64,000 nucleotides of DNA, from positions 62,001-126,000 of the forward strand of contig JADJMG010000007.1 in assembly GCA_016709725.1 (NCBI GenBank), read 5' to 3'. Position 1 is the stretch's first letter; the number at the start of each line of letters is the position of its first letter. The position numbers and the translations under genes were made by a program. The notes beneath the pieces were generated by a model. That model made no database searches, was not told where the DNA came from, and worked only from the letters and a program-made list of their open reading frames with translations. Shown piece after piece: positions 1 to 11,020 of the stretch. The stretch is from Bacteroidota bacterium (GTDB taxonomy: Bacteria > Bacteroidota > Bacteroidia > AKYH767-A > OLB10).

Positions 1-16
1 TCTGCGCCCTTTTTAC

Positions 17-140
17 CCTGAGCTTGTCGAGGGGTGCGAGAAACTTTTTCGTCGCAAACTTTAAGGCTTGCCAAATTCAAGCTTAAGCCTCTCCCCTCGC
101 GAGGCTTCGCGACCTCTCCAGAGGAGAGGGAGTTAAAAAG
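17..140. repeat. Intergenic palindromic repeats (REP-like)
   Basis: The first ~300 bases hold no gene. They contain two inverted-repeat blocks. Positions 17-37 carry a CCCTGAGCTTGTCGAGGGG-type palindrome. Positions 88-132 carry nested palindromes: CTCGCGAGGCTTCGCGA, followed by CTCTCCAGAGGAGAG. The GCTTCGCGA core recurs in the tRNA-Arg repeat array near 58.7-59.5 kb and near 20953, so it is a dispersed element of this genome. Function unknown; it could act as a bidirectional terminator or a REP-type repeat. Confidence 0.6.
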
Positions 141-303
141 AAATGAATTTTTGATTTAACTATAATTGTCGTCGTAAGAAAAATTAGAACGATACAATTG
201 CAGAGATTGAATAATCGCTCTCTTCATTTGTAAAGTTGTTCATTGTATACTATTTGTATAGGTATTTATCACTAGCTCTCATGTTTGGTTTCCCTTATTT
301 CCT

Positions 304-311
304 TATTTTTG
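304..311 (+). promoter_or_regulatory. -7 box TATTTTTG upstream of paaI
   Basis: The sequence matches the Bacteroidota -7 consensus TAnnTTTG. A TTTG at 284-287 is a plausible -33 element, with a 16-nt spacer. The paaI ATG is at 328, giving a short 5' leader. Confidence 0.5.
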
Positions 312-327
312 TCGAAATTTAACCTCT

Positions 328-762
328 ATGTCCGATCAAAATAGTCTTCCCAAACGAGTTGTCGATATGATGATGAGCAAAGACTACTTTAGTCAGTGGC
401 TAGGCATCGAAGTGGTTTTAGCCGCACCAGGACAACCCATTTTGAAAATGAAGATCAGAAAGGAAATGTTAAATGGTTTTGGAATTGCTCACGGTGGAAT
501 TTCTTTTTCTTTTGCAGATAGCGCTTTAGCTTTCGCATCAAATTCTCACGGACAAAAATCCGTATCCATCGAAACATCCATCAGCCATACAAAATCATTA
601 ATGGAAGGCGATGAAATAATAGCTACTGCAACAGAGTTGAGTCGATCGAATAAAATTGCTGTTTATTCTATTGCAGTCACCGATCAACAAAATGAAACCG
701 TTGCACTATTTAAAGGAACCGTGTACAGAACATCGAAGCATTGGTTCCCGGAGGAAGCATAA
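328..762 (+). CDS. paaI: PaaI-type hotdog-fold acyl-CoA thioesterase
   Basis: This 144-residue single-domain protein has the length of the PaaI (hydroxyphenylacetyl-CoA thioesterase) family. The hotdog signature is visible as NGFGIAHGG at about residues 49-57, followed by the SFADSALAFA helix with the conserved acidic residue D64. PaaI hydrolyses phenylacetate-derived and stalled CoA thioesters to release free CoA. The next gene, 26 nt downstream, encodes a 3-oxoadipyl-CoA-type thiolase, so the two look like the end of a phenylacetate degradation operon lying left of the window. The ATG at 328 is supported by a -7 box at 304-311. A generic hotdog thioesterase is the main alternative. Confidence 0.88.
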   Translation: MSDQNSLPKRVVDMMMSKDYFSQWLGIEVVLAAPGQPILKMKIRKEMLNGFGIAHGGISFSFADSALAFASNSHGQKSVSIETSISHTKSLMEGDEIIATATELSRSNKIAVYSIAVTDQQNETVALFKGTVYRTSKHWFPEEA

Positions 763-788
763 AATAGTATTAAAGAAAATTGAATAGA

Positions 789-1993
789 ATGAAAGATGCA
801 TATTTAGTTTCAGGAGTAAGATCAGCGATTGGAAATTTTGCTGGAACATTAGCCGCAGTACGTGCCGATGATTTAGCAGCGAATGTGCTGAAAGGATTGT
901 TGGAAAAGAATCCATCTTTAGATCCATCTGCCATCGAAGATGTGCTCTTAGGATGTGCCAATCAAGCCGGAGAAGACAACCGCAATGTAGCACGTATGTC
1001 GGTGCTTTTAGCAGGGTATCCTATTTCAGTACCTGGTGAAACAATAAATCGACTTTGTGCATCTGGACTTTCTGCTTCTGCTACAGCTTCCCGTATAATT
1101 AAAACGGGGGAAGCCGATATCATTGTTGCAGGAGGTGTAGAGAATATGACTCGTGGACCCTGGGTGATGTCGAAAACAAGTACACCTTATGGTCGCGATG
1201 CACAATTATTCGATTCGAGTTTTGGATGGCGATTTGTGAATCCATTGATGAAAGAAAAGTTTGGTGTAGAAGCGATGGGGGAGACGGCTGAAAATTTAGC
1301 GGTTCGTGATACCATCTCAAGAGAAGATCAAGATCAATTTGCATGGTGGTCACAGCAAAAAGCTAAGAAAGCATGTGAGAATGGTCGATTCGAAAAAGAA
1401 ATTATTCCCATATCCATCCCCGTTAGGAAAGGTGATCCGCTTATTTTTTCAACTGATGAATTTGCAAAACCAAATACAACTTTAGAGGGATTAGCTAAAT
1501 TGCGTCCAGCATTTAATAAACAAGGTACCGTAACTGCTGGTAATGCCAGTGGATTGAATGATGGAGCAGCAGCTTTATTGTTTGCTTCGGAAGATGGATT
1601 GAAAAACATCAATTAAAACCCTTAGCTCGTATTTTAGCTTCAGCAGCGCATGGTGTTGAGCCAGGTATTATGGGAATTGGTCCGGTGGAAGCTGCAAACA
1701 AAGCGATTCGTTTAGCCGGTATCACTTGGAATGATATTGATCTAATTGAATTGAATGAAGCTTTTGCTGCTCAAAGTTTAGCATGTATTCGTGCATGGAA
1801 CATAGCAGATAATGATGCTCGAATTAACCCAAATGGAGGTGCAATAGCCCTAGGTCATCCATTAGGAATGAGTGGTGCTCGAATTTTACTTTCTGCAGCG
1901 ATTGAATTGAAACTTCAGAAGAAGAAATATGCCCTCGTTACCATGTGCGTGGGAGTAGGGCAAGGGTATGCAATGGTGATTGAAGCTTGTTAA
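789..1993 (+). CDS. paaJ: 3-oxoadipyl-CoA/acetyl-CoA thiolase, frameshifted
   Basis: About 400 residues of thiolase. The nucleophile is Cys90 in NRLCASGLSA. The PcaF/PaaJ-like landmarks NQAGEDNRNVARM, GGVENMTRG and ETAENLA are present. The second half has the NEAFAAQ loop, GGAIALGHPLG with the catalytic His, and the C-terminal CVGVGQG Cys. The reading frame breaks at the A-run 1602-1606: adding one A restores a continuous protein through LKPLARILASAA. A missing base is therefore likelier than a pseudogene. The first ATG is 789; an in-frame TTG at 780 is less likely. Known reaction: thiolytic cleavage of 3-oxoadipyl-CoA to succinyl-CoA and acetyl-CoA. The substrate call rests on similarity and on the paaI neighbour. 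Confidence 0.85.
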
Positions 1994-3120
1994 GCTTTCA
2001 GTGGGGTATTTTCTTGAACAAGCGGAATTGAAAATGCAAAAGTGGAGCCTTTCCCTTTTTTACTCGTCAACCAAATTTTACCACCATGGCTTTCAATGAG
2101 CTTCTTAGCAATGTTTAAACCAAGTCCGGTGCTGCCTTCACCAGCCGTACTTCGAACACTTGTTTTAGTAAATGCGTCAAATACTTTTGATTGTTCCGAT
2201 TCTGGAATTCCCTGCCCTTGATCCGTTACTTTAATAACTACCTGTCCATCCAAAATGTCGGCTGTGACTTCCACCGAAGTTTTAGCATGCGAAAATTTAA
2301 TAGCATTAGAGATTAAATTGATTAATACTTGACTTAACTGTACTTGATTTCCATGAATTGACTTTACAGAATCACCGATGCTAAATCCTAGTTGAATATT
2401 TTTTTTGTCAGCACTATTCTTGGTTTGATTTACACAGGAAATGATAAAATCTTTGACATTGAAATCAACTTGCTTTCCCATAATTTCACCCGATTCGATT
2501 CTGGATATATCCAACAAATTATCTAACAATTCCATCATTCCTCTTGAAGTGTTTATGATAATTTTTAAATAATTTTTGTGTTCCTCACTCAGTGAAATTG
2601 CGGCTTCATCTTCAATGAAGTTAGCGAAAGTGATAATATTGCCTAATGGATTTCGTAAGTCATGCGATGCCATTCCTAAAAAGTAATTTTTTTCTTCATT
2701 GAGTTTGTTGAGTTCTACATTTTTATATTCAATTTCAATTTGCTGAGCATAAAGTTGTAAAAGCATATTCACTTTTGCACAGGTAATATCAGTGTCTAGT
2801 GGTTTGAAGAGGTAATCAATAGCTCCTTCTTCTAATCCTTTTAACATATACTTTTTTTCTTTACTAATCGCAGTAACAAAGACGATGGGTGTTTTTCTTG
2901 TGCGCTTCGTTGATTTTAGAATGTTAGCAACTTCAAATCCATCCATGTCTGGCATTTGAACATCTAGCAAGATCAAGGATAAGTCTTCTTGAAAAGCAAT
3001 TTTCAAAGCCTCTTCTCCTGAATTAGCTTGAAAAATTTCACGATCATCCTGTGCTAGGATACATTCAAGAGAATATAAGTTCTCTGGTCTGTCATCAACA
3101 ATTAGAATTTTGTGCTTCAT
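1990..3120 (-). CDS. Response regulator-histidine kinase (REC-HisKA-HATPase)
   Basis: A 376-residue soluble protein with an N-terminal receiver domain: acidic pair D9-D10, phospho-acceptor D53 in LLLDVQMPDMDG, and K106 in FKPLD. A coiled segment (~120-145) follows, then a HisKA domain with H153 in SHDLRNP, and a HATPase domain with NLISNAIKF (N box), DQGQGIP (G1) and GSTGLGLNIAK (G2). There are no membrane segments. It would receive phosphate on the REC domain and relay through its own kinase. It is the last gene of a minus-strand operon after the hybrid kinase and cheR; its ATG lies 24 nt after the cheR stop. Its stop codon overlaps the stop of the convergent thiolase gene within a shared TTAA. 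Confidence 0.92.
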   Translation of the reverse strand: MKHKILIVDDRPENLYSLECILAQDDREIFQANSGEEALKIAFQEDLSLILLDVQMPDMDGFEVANILKSTKRTRKTPIVFVTAISKEKKYMLKGLEEGAIDYLFKPLDTDITCAKVNMLLQLYAQQIEIEYKNVELNKLNEEKNYFLGMASHDLRNPLGNIITFANFIEDEAAISLSEEHKNYLKIIINTSRGMMELLDNLLDISRIESGEIMGKQVDFNVKDFIISCVNQTKNSADKKNIQLGFSIGDSVKSIHGNQVQLSQVLINLISNAIKFSHAKTSVEVTADILDGQVVIKVTDQGQGIPESEQSKVFDAFTKTSVRSTAGEGSTGLGLNIAKKLIESHGGKIWLTSKKGKGSTFAFSIPLVQENTPLKA

Positions 3121-3144
3121 GTATTAGTTAAATATTGAATAAAA

Positions 3145-3968
3145 TTATTGTACTAAATACTGATAAATATTTTGACCAGAGTCAATTAACTTTAGTTGTG
3201 GGTCAGCAATTCCCTCTAGCGACTCGCAATTCGATAATCCTAAGTACCCTCCTTTGCAAAGTGAATTTTTCATGGCATTCACCAGTTTTTGTTGATGGAA
3301 GTTTTGATAGTAGATCAACATATTTCGACAAATGATGATGTCAAATTCATGAAAGGGATGGTCCTTGCCAAGCTCATGCTTTCCAAATTGTATAGGATTT
3401 AAAATGGAAGTTTTTAGTACAGCGTTTTCTCCGTTCAAGTTGAAGTATTCAGTTAAGTGATATTTGCCTCCTGCTGTTAAATAATCTCCTATGGTAGATT
3501 GAATATCTTTAATGGATAGAACTCCTCGCTTGGCATCTGAAAGTGCTTTTTGATTGATATCAGTTGCATAAATGGTACACTTATCAAGGATGTTTTCTTC
3601 TTTCAGAAGTATGGCCAACGAATAGGCCTCAGAGCCATTAGAACATCCAGTATGCCAAATACGAATTCCACCTTTTTTAAGTTGTATTGCTTTTGCTAAT
3701 TGAACTGCTTTCCTAAAAAAAGAGGTTCACGAAATAAACGCGTATAGGTGATTTGTAGTTCTTTCTGCAACTCTTGCGTGATATGCGGTTGATTTATTAC
3801 TAGATCACGAATCATGCTCGGATGTTCGATACCCTTCTTTTGAAAATAATGAGCCAATCTTCTCTCTAAATAAAGCTCATGGTAGCCATCAAGATTAACC
3901 GCATAAAGTTCCTTTACGATTTTTTTGATCTCCAAATCCGTTCTCGAAAGTGCAATATTCGTTATCAT
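3145..3968 (-). CDS. cheR: CheR-type protein-glutamate methyltransferase, frameshifted
   Basis: SAM-dependent methyltransferase of the CheR family, ~273 residues. The N-terminal helical CheR domain ends in YTRLFREP. The C-terminal Rossmann domain shows WHTGCSNGSEAYSLAI (SAM loop), IYATDIN and DIIICRNMLIYY. The frame breaks at the A7 run 3715-3721 (plus strand); one extra base joins both halves exactly. The ATG overlaps the stop of the upstream hybrid kinase by 4 nt (ATGA), so translation is coupled. No cheB, MCP, cheW or cheA lies nearby. The substrate is therefore unlikely to be a classical chemoreceptor encoded here, and a role as a module of the adjacent kinases is inferred from context. 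Confidence 0.87.
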
Positions 3969-6900
3969 TGGAAGAAGCTGTTTAACATTTGATAGAGTGA
4001 ATTGCCTTGAATTGGCTTTGTGATATGGCAGTTTAATCCTTTAGATAAACTTATTTCTCGATCACCTTTCATGGCTTTTGCTGAAACAGCGATGATTGGA
4101 ATTTTAGATAAGTTTTCTATACTTCTTATCTTTTGTGTTGTTTCATATCCATCCATTTCAGGCATCATGATGTCCATTAATACCATGTCAGTTTGAGGAT
4201 TCTCAATTAAAAATTGTATTGCTTTCTCACCACTAGATACAGAATGAATATCCATGCCATGGACTTCTAAAAGAGAGGTCAGTGCAAAGATGTTTCGCTC
4301 ATCATCATCCACTACTAATATTTTCTTTCCTTGATATGAATTTTGTTTCAGCGGAATGGTCACTTTACTATTTCGAATTTTTTGCTCTTTCACCGTTTGT
4401 AAGAAAAGTGAAGTTTCCTCCATTAAGGATGTTTCGTTTTGTGCATTTTTATTGATGTAGCTGCTAGCGTAATTTCTCAAGATGGTTTTTTCGTTGTTGT
4501 TTAGTATTCGTGAACTATAAACAATAACTGGAATGGAACTTAAAGAGGGTTCTTCTTTGAACTTTTTTAAGAGTTGTAATCCATCTGAATCTGGCAAATT
4601 GAGATCTAATATTATGCAATCGTAAACTCCCTTAGCTAATTGTTCAACACCTTCTTTTCCAGTCTCTGCTATCTCACATGAAACTCCTTTTTTCTTGAGC
4701 ATTTGTCGAATGATTAAACTTTGTGCAGGAGAATCTTCAATGACAAGTACTTTATGGTGGCTTTCAAGTGATTCTTTGAGTTGACTAAACAACTTGGAAA
4801 TATCCGATTTGTTATTTGGTTTTTCTACCCAAGACACCAATGGTAACGACATGCTTTCATGATCCGATTTAACACTACTTACCACATGAACTGGAATGTG
4901 AGAAATTTCTTTATTCTCTCTTATTCTATTTAATATGCTCCATCCATCAATACCTGGTAATTTCATGTCTAGCATAATCGCATCGGGCTTAGTGTTGCAA
5001 ATACGTATATAGCCCGTGTCACCTCGGTGGCATACCTCTGTTTTGAATCCTTCAGCCATCGCCATTTTCTCCAGAGCTAATGCATAATCGACATCATCTT
5101 CAATAATTAATATGGTTTTAGAATTGCGGGGTGCAGCGTGTTGGATAGAGGTGCCAATGGGAATGATAACAGTGAATGTACTTCCTTTTCCTAATTGACT
5201 TTCTACCGTAATTTCACCGCCTAATAATGTGGCTAGTTCTTTGCTAATACTTAAACCTAATCCAGTCCCTCCAAATTTTCTGCTGGTAGAACTGTCTACT
5301 TGTTTGAATGATTCAAAAATTTGATTGAGCTTTTCGATTGGAATGCCAATTCCTGTATCCTTAACATGGAAAACAATATTGTTTGATTTTTCAGCAATTT
5401 CAAATCGAACAAGACCCTCTTTCTCTGTGAATTTGATAGCATTCGATAATAAGTTTTTTAATATTTGCGCCACACGCATGGCATCGGAATTCACTACAAG
5501 GTGAGAAGGTGTAGTATTATTCACTTCAAGCTGAATACCTTTATGTTTGGCTATCTGATTAATTTCACTCAATAAAGTTTGAATGAAAGGATTGATGGTA
5601 AACTCTTCTTTTTCGATTTCTATTTTACCCGCTTCAATTTTTGATAGGTCTAAAACATCATTGATTAAGTGAAGTAAGTCGGTTCCTGATTTATGCACAA
5701 CATTAGCAAATTCAACTTGCTTTTTGTGCATATTATTGTCTTTGTTTTCTGACAAAAGCTTGGAAAGAATGATAATGCTATTCAATGGTGTACGTAGCTC
5801 GTGACTCATATTTGCCAAGAACTCCGATTTGTATTGACTTGCACGCTCTAGCAGTTCGGCTTTCATACTTAAGTCGATCTTCGTATTTTCGAGCTCTTTG
5901 TTCTTGTTTTGTAATTCTGAAAATTGTTCCTCAAGTTGATGTGCTTTAAGAATGAGTTCTTGGTTTTTTGCTTCTAATTCATTTGAGTTTTTTTGCAAAT
6001 GCTGCTTTGAAATTTGAATTTCCCAACTTTGTTTACTCAGCTTTCGAATTGAACTTTGTAATTCTTGGTCTCGTTGTTCAAGTTGTTTGTTTAGTTTTTG
6101 TGAATGATCAAGTAAAAGTTGTAGTTGATCTTCTGAACGCTTTTGTTCTGTAATATCTAAGCAAATTAAGATATGTCTAATGATTTCTCCGTTCTCATCA
6201 TGTACTGGCGATGTGCTCACCAAAGTCCATATCGGTTCCTTTTCTTTTGTATAAAGGATAGATTCGAAAGAAGTCACTTTGCCTCTTAACATTCGTTCCT
6301 TAGCCTTATTATTGTTAGCTTTATTCGTTAATATTCCATCCATGAGTTCAAATGGAGACATGGATTTAATATCCTTTGCGGAATAACCCATTGACTTTTG
6401 AAAATGCTTATTCGCCCATTCAATCGTAAGGTCTTTGAGAGTATTAAAATACTATGTTGAATGGTGCTAGCCACTATGGCTAAAGTTTGCTTCTCATTCA
6501 AGTTTTTCTTTAATTCAATCTCATTGTTTTTCTTTTCGGTCATGTTAATAGCTGAAATTACAGCTCCACTAACTGCCCCATTTGTAACAATAGGATTAAA
6601 TTTTATGTCATAGTATTGTTTAACATTTTTAATGATGATGCTGGTACTTAATTCTAGCTGTTCGTTTTTTAGAACTCTTTTGTAATACAAACTCCACGGA
6701 ATCGGCTCGCCCGTATGCTTGCTTTGTTTGTCCATTAAGATTAAATGCATTCCGATTTCAATTTCAAAGCCATATACGTTCATAAAAAATTCCATGAAAG
6801 CTTTGTTGAATTGGGTAACTTTAAAGTTTCGATCAATTTGCCAAATTGGATCTCTTAGATTGCTAATTAAGGACTGTAAACTTGAATTATGCTCCGCAGT

Positions 6901-7479
6901 TTTCTTATTCGAAATATTATAGAGTTTATAAAAATAATAGACTAAGTACATTGTCATGAACAAACTTAGCATCATGGATAGAGAATAGTTCACTTTGTTA
7001 ATGTTTCTTTCTGGATGAACGTCTGGAATAAGTTTTACAGCATCATTCGTGCACACCAACAATAAGAAAACAGGTAGCGATGTTAAAAGGGCCATTTGCA
7101 ATTTTTCCTTGTCATTAAAAAATAGAATAGTACCTGCCGCTAAAGGAAAGAAATAGTAAAATACTCCAGTGTCTGTAATATTTGTAATGTGTAGATAATA
7201 GAGAAATAGACCTCCGCAGGTTAAGAAAATGTTTCGGGATAATGAGTAGTATTCTCGTCTGAATAGTACGATACATCCAATCATGAATGTCGTTGATATT
7301 ATATTATTCTTAACTCCTTCTGGATTATTAGTCAAGTGACTGGTAATAATATAAATCACCGAAACAATTAATGTAGCTAAAAATATTCTGTATAAAAGGT
7401 TGAGTCTTCTTCTTTCTGAATTGGAAAATTCAGCATTCAAATAAGGATAGGCAATATTATGTAACAAGTTCTTCCACAT
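3965..7479 (-). CDS. Hybrid sensor kinase, 6 TM-PAS-PAS-HisKA-HATPase-3xREC
   Basis: About 1,170 residues. The N-terminus has six hydrophobic helices (roughly residues 25-190) with short loops, so it is probably a membrane-embedded sensor. Two PAS/PAC domains follow, then a long Gln/Leu-rich coiled coil, HisKA with MSHELRTPLN, and HATPase with NLLSNAIKFTE, DTGIGIP and GTGLGLSISKE. Three tandem receiver domains come last, each with its acceptor Asp (IMLDMKLPG, IILDLNLPD, VLMDIMMPE). The frame breaks in the second PAS domain at 6433-6435, where one extra A restores SILILSKDLTIEW. The ATG at 7479 is preferred over an in-frame TTG at 7488. First gene of the operon with cheR and the REC-kinase. 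Signal unknown. Confidence 0.88.
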
Positions 7480-7864
7480 AGCAAACAAGGCTTTTTTTAA
7501 TGCGCTTTGTTTACGACCTTCATTATCTTTGGTTTTCTGCGTGAATTAATTCACTGTAAGTTATATTGAATATTTAGCTTTTGAAGTTATATGGGTTCAT
7601 TTTAAACGCCTTTTGAACTTTCGTTTTGGGTTTAATATGTGGTTTATATACTTGAAAATATAGACGTAAATAATTGATAATAATATATTTACGATGAAAT
7701 TAAGAAAATCAGATTCTGCAAATTAGAATGAATATACCAGAATTTAGGGATTTTGTATTGCTTTACACTTTAATTCTAAGGTGTAAGTTTTTTGATCTTT
7801 TGCTCAATTAGATTACCTGTTGAGATGAAAGATTTTCAATTACATCAATTCAAAGTTTGAATTT
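7480..7864. other. Intergenic region, no gene seen
   Basis: About 385 AT-rich bases between the hybrid kinase start and the tamL stop. I see no conserved coding frame, tRNA or strong hairpin. It must contain the kinase operon promoter, but no clean TAnnTTTG box stands out. Confidence 0.5.
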
Positions 7865-10203
7865 TTAGAAGGGATAACCAATACCAAAATTGTATGTAAT
7901 GCTATTAAAAGTCTGTGATTTTAAAACCCATCGATCATCTAATGGCTGTTTAGGATCTCGAACTTGAATAGCACCATCTAATCGAAGGATGAAAAAGGTG
8001 AAATCAAATCGAATGCCTACTCCAGTACCAATAGCCATTTGATCTAAAAAAGTATTGGTGTTGAACACACCTAAATTATTATCACTATAAGATTTCCATA
8101 GCCAAATATTTCCTGCATCAATAAAAGTTGCCCCTTTTAATTTTCGGTAAATGTCAAACCGGTACTCAATATTTGTTGTGATTTTTAAATCCCCAAATCT
8201 TTCAAAGTAATCTTCTTTTACATTACTTCCAGGACCTAAATTACGCGTTCTCCATGCGCGTATATCATTGGGGCCACCCGCATAAAAACTTTTTTCAAAG
8301 GGTAGCTTTAAGGAATTACCATAAGGCAAACCAAATCCCATAGCTATGCGAAATACAGCAAGCGCATTGGATAAATTGATCGGTTTGTAAAATCTAAAAT
8401 CAAAATCAGGACGCAAATATTGCGCAAAATTCACATTGAATAATTTGGAGGGTAGTGTGTCTACGATTTTTTCTCCTTCAATTCGTTTGGCTAAATAAAT
8501 TGTATTACCTGCAAACTCTAAATTGATTCGAAAGAAAAAATATTTATCTCGATTGCTTAAATCTTGATTGTTGAATAGGTAACTGATTCGTCCATCAGCA
8601 ATGAATTGATTGGAATATCCTAAAATGATCGTAGGGTCCTGTAATTTTTCAAGTTGCAATTGAAAAGCAGGATCTAGTTTTACATTGATGTAATTTATTT
8701 CAGCAGGATAGAAATAGAAACGGTTGTAGAGTGTAGTTTTCTTCGTGTAGAAATAGGATAAGTTTACCAATTGTCGGTAGTACTCAGGCCGATTCTGAAT
8801 ATTGAAACTAGCCGAAATAGAAGTGGTTGGATTACTTACATGTTTCGGGTAACGTATATTAAATGGCCATAAACCACGAGGGAATGTTAAAGAAAATTCA
8901 GGACCGATTTCATAAGCATTAAAAAGTGCTAGTTGGCGAGTTGTTTCATAAGTAGTATCCCCAAAATTTTGTTGAATCTCTAATCCTCCTTTTATTTTCA
9001 AAGTGAGCGTTTCAGCACCTTTAAAAATATTTTTGTTTTTGTAAACTAAGTTTCCTGCTATACCAAAATTTCCACCGCTATTGGTACCCTCAGCTTCCGC
9101 TTTAAATTCTTGACGTGCTTGTGGCGAGAGCAAAATATAACAACGTAGTGGAGTAAGCGAATCTCCAGGCTGCATTTCTAGTATTTCAGAACGAATATTA
9201 ACGAATCGAAAGATACCTAAATCGGAAAGCCGACGGTAAGTAAGATCAAAATTTTCTTGGGCATAAAGAGAATCTTTTTTGATAAAGATATGTTCCACTA
9301 AATGTTTTGCATTTTGACTATATTGTAATTTTCCAGTGGAAATAAATACCATGTTTTCGGTGTAGGTGGTGTCTTTTAACAGACCTGCGGTATTCAGAAT
9401 AGGGTCGTAATCCACCTCTACATATACTTCTTTAATAAAACATTTTTGATGGTTTAATTTTTCAGCTACTCCCGTTGAATCTTTGTCGCGTGATTGTGGA
9501 TTGGTAATTACCATCCATAAATCAACTTGATTGCTCATTAAAGCGGAATCAATATCAAAATAAATATACTGTGAATTGAAATTGAAGTATCCCAAATTTC
9601 TGAGCCGAGTAGTTACTCGATTAAGTTCACTTTGTAACAAGGAATTAGAAAATCTTTTTCCAGAGGAAATGAGTGAAGGAGTAGGATCCTTTAGGATGAG
9701 ATCACGAATTACTGTATCTTTAATCTCATATTTAATTTTTCTAATTTTATAAGCATCGCCTGATTTTATTTTATAATAAACTCGCGCTTTTTTCTTTTGT
9801 AAACGGTGCTATCTTTAATCGTGACATTAAAATAGCCATTGTTTTCAAATAAAATTTCTATTTGCTCCCTCGATTTGTGTGTTAGGTTTGTATCCAGCAA
9901 AACCGGCTCTTCCCCAATTGCATTTTTTATCCACTTTTTAAATTTGGTTTCTTTGCCAAGTGTAGCAAGATTATAAACGCCGAGATGAAATCGAAATACA
10001 CCTAGAATTTTCCGATTGGGTTTTTGCTTAAAAATAGCAGCAACACTTTCGTTGTATTCCGTGCGGTTTGTTTTAATTATATTTTTGTCAAGAAGATGTT
10101 GCCCTTCTGGAATGGTCTTAAATACATTGCAACTGCTAGTTAGTAGCGTTGCAATCAACATAAGTGTTGCTAGGGCGGTAAAATGAAGTCTTCCTTTCGT
10201 CAT
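7865..10203 (-). CDS. tamL: TamL-type lipoprotein BamA-family outer-membrane protein, frameshifted
   Basis: About 780 residues. A lipoprotein signal peptide ends at LLTSSC (Cys near residue 25). POTRA-like repeats follow (GYFNVTIKDS, LGYFNFNSQ, LGIFRFVNI). The C-terminus is a 16-strand Omp85/D15 barrel with FYAGGPNDIRAWRTRNLGPG (the L6 VRGF/Y equivalent) and a terminal aromatic, FNFGIGYPF-like beta-signal. The frame breaks at the T6 run 9788-9793, where one more base joins KRKKARVYYKIKSG. The ATG at 10203 places the signal peptide correctly; an upstream TTG is rejected. In Bacteroidota, TamL pairs with TamB to build the outer membrane. No tamB lies beside it, so this could also be another BamA-like lipoprotein. 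Confidence 0.82.
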
Positions 10204-10236
10204 AACGTGACGGCTGTAAAAGTACAATTAGAAACG

Positions 10237-10244
10237 TATATTTG
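10237..10244 (+). promoter_or_regulatory. -7 box TATATTTG, 3 nt before the trmH-like ATG
   Basis: Perfect TAnnTTTG match, separated from the ATG at 10248 by only AGC. Because the initiation point normally lies a few bases beyond this box, the message would begin at or next to the start codon (leaderless). Confidence 0.55.
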
Positions 10245-10247
10245 AGC

Positions 10248-11009
10248 ATGTTATCTAAAGCACTTATCAAACAAATTCGTTCATTACAAATTAAGAAATT
10301 TCGTGATAGTGAGCATTTGTTTGTAGTAGAAGGTCCGAAAATGTTAGTTGAATTGATCAATTCGCCAAAATGGAAAGTTGATCATATTTATTCTACGGAT
10401 GAATCTTTGGTTGAAGAGATATGCTCTTCAGCACCATTTTCTATTATTAGTGAGCGAGAATTGGAACAAATTTCTGGATTGTCAACACCGAATAAAGTGT
10501 TAGCCACTGTTCATTATGAAGAGACTCATCGTGATAAAAAGAATAATTTTTCTGGTTTTTACATCTTGTTGGATAAAATCCAAGACCCAGGAAACTTGGG
10601 TACCATCATTCGAATTGCAGACTGGTTTGGCGTAGATGGACTGATTTGCTCCAACGAATCGGTGGATTTTTATAATCCAAAAGTGATTCAAGCGAGCATG
10701 GGTAGCGTGTTTAGAATTCCAATCCAATATGTTAACCTCACCAATTTCTTGGATGACAATTCGAAAACAGCTAAATTACCGGTTTATGCTGCTATGTTAG
10801 AAGGTGAAAGTATTTATGGGACTAATCTCCCAAAAGATGGATTTCTGTTGATGGGTAATGAAAGTAAAGGAGTTGATAGCCTTTTTAATAATTTTATAAC
10901 CAATAAATTACATATTCCAGCAGGAAAATCCAACGGACCTCAAGCCGAATCCTTAAATGTAGCCATTGCTACAGCCATCATTTGCTCAGAATGGGCGAGA
11001 AATAAATAG
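10248..11009 (+). CDS. TrmH/SpoU-family RNA 2'-O-methyltransferase
   Basis: 253 residues. An N-terminal SpoU substrate-binding domain (FRDSEHLFVVEGPKML) is followed by the SPOUT knot domain with all three motifs: IQDPGNLGTIIRIADWFG (motif 1), NPKVIQASMGSVFRIP (motif 2), and LLMGNESKGV with SLNVAIATAI (motif 3). It 2'-O-methylates a ribose in tRNA or rRNA, with SAM bound in the trefoil knot; the exact nucleotide cannot be read from sequence. The family start MLSKALIK supports ATG 10248 over the upstream TTG. Divergently transcribed from tamL across 44 nt. Confidence 0.9.
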   Translation: MLSKALIKQIRSLQIKKFRDSEHLFVVEGPKMLVELINSPKWKVDHIYSTDESLVEEICSSAPFSIISERELEQISGLSTPNKVLATVHYEETHRDKKNNFSGFYILLDKIQDPGNLGTIIRIADWFGVDGLICSNESVDFYNPKVIQASMGSVFRIPIQYVNLTNFLDDNSKTAKLPVYAAMLEGESIYGTNLPKDGFLLMGNESKGVDSLFNNFITNKLHIPAGKSNGPQAESLNVAIATAIICSEWARNK

Positions 11010-11020
11010 AAAGGAAGTTT

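Noticed and set aside
1600..1620. Programmed frameshift in the thiolase gene
   Set aside because: The A5 run lacks a slippery heptamer plus structure, thiolases are not known to use recoding, and similar homopolymer breaks occur throughout the window.
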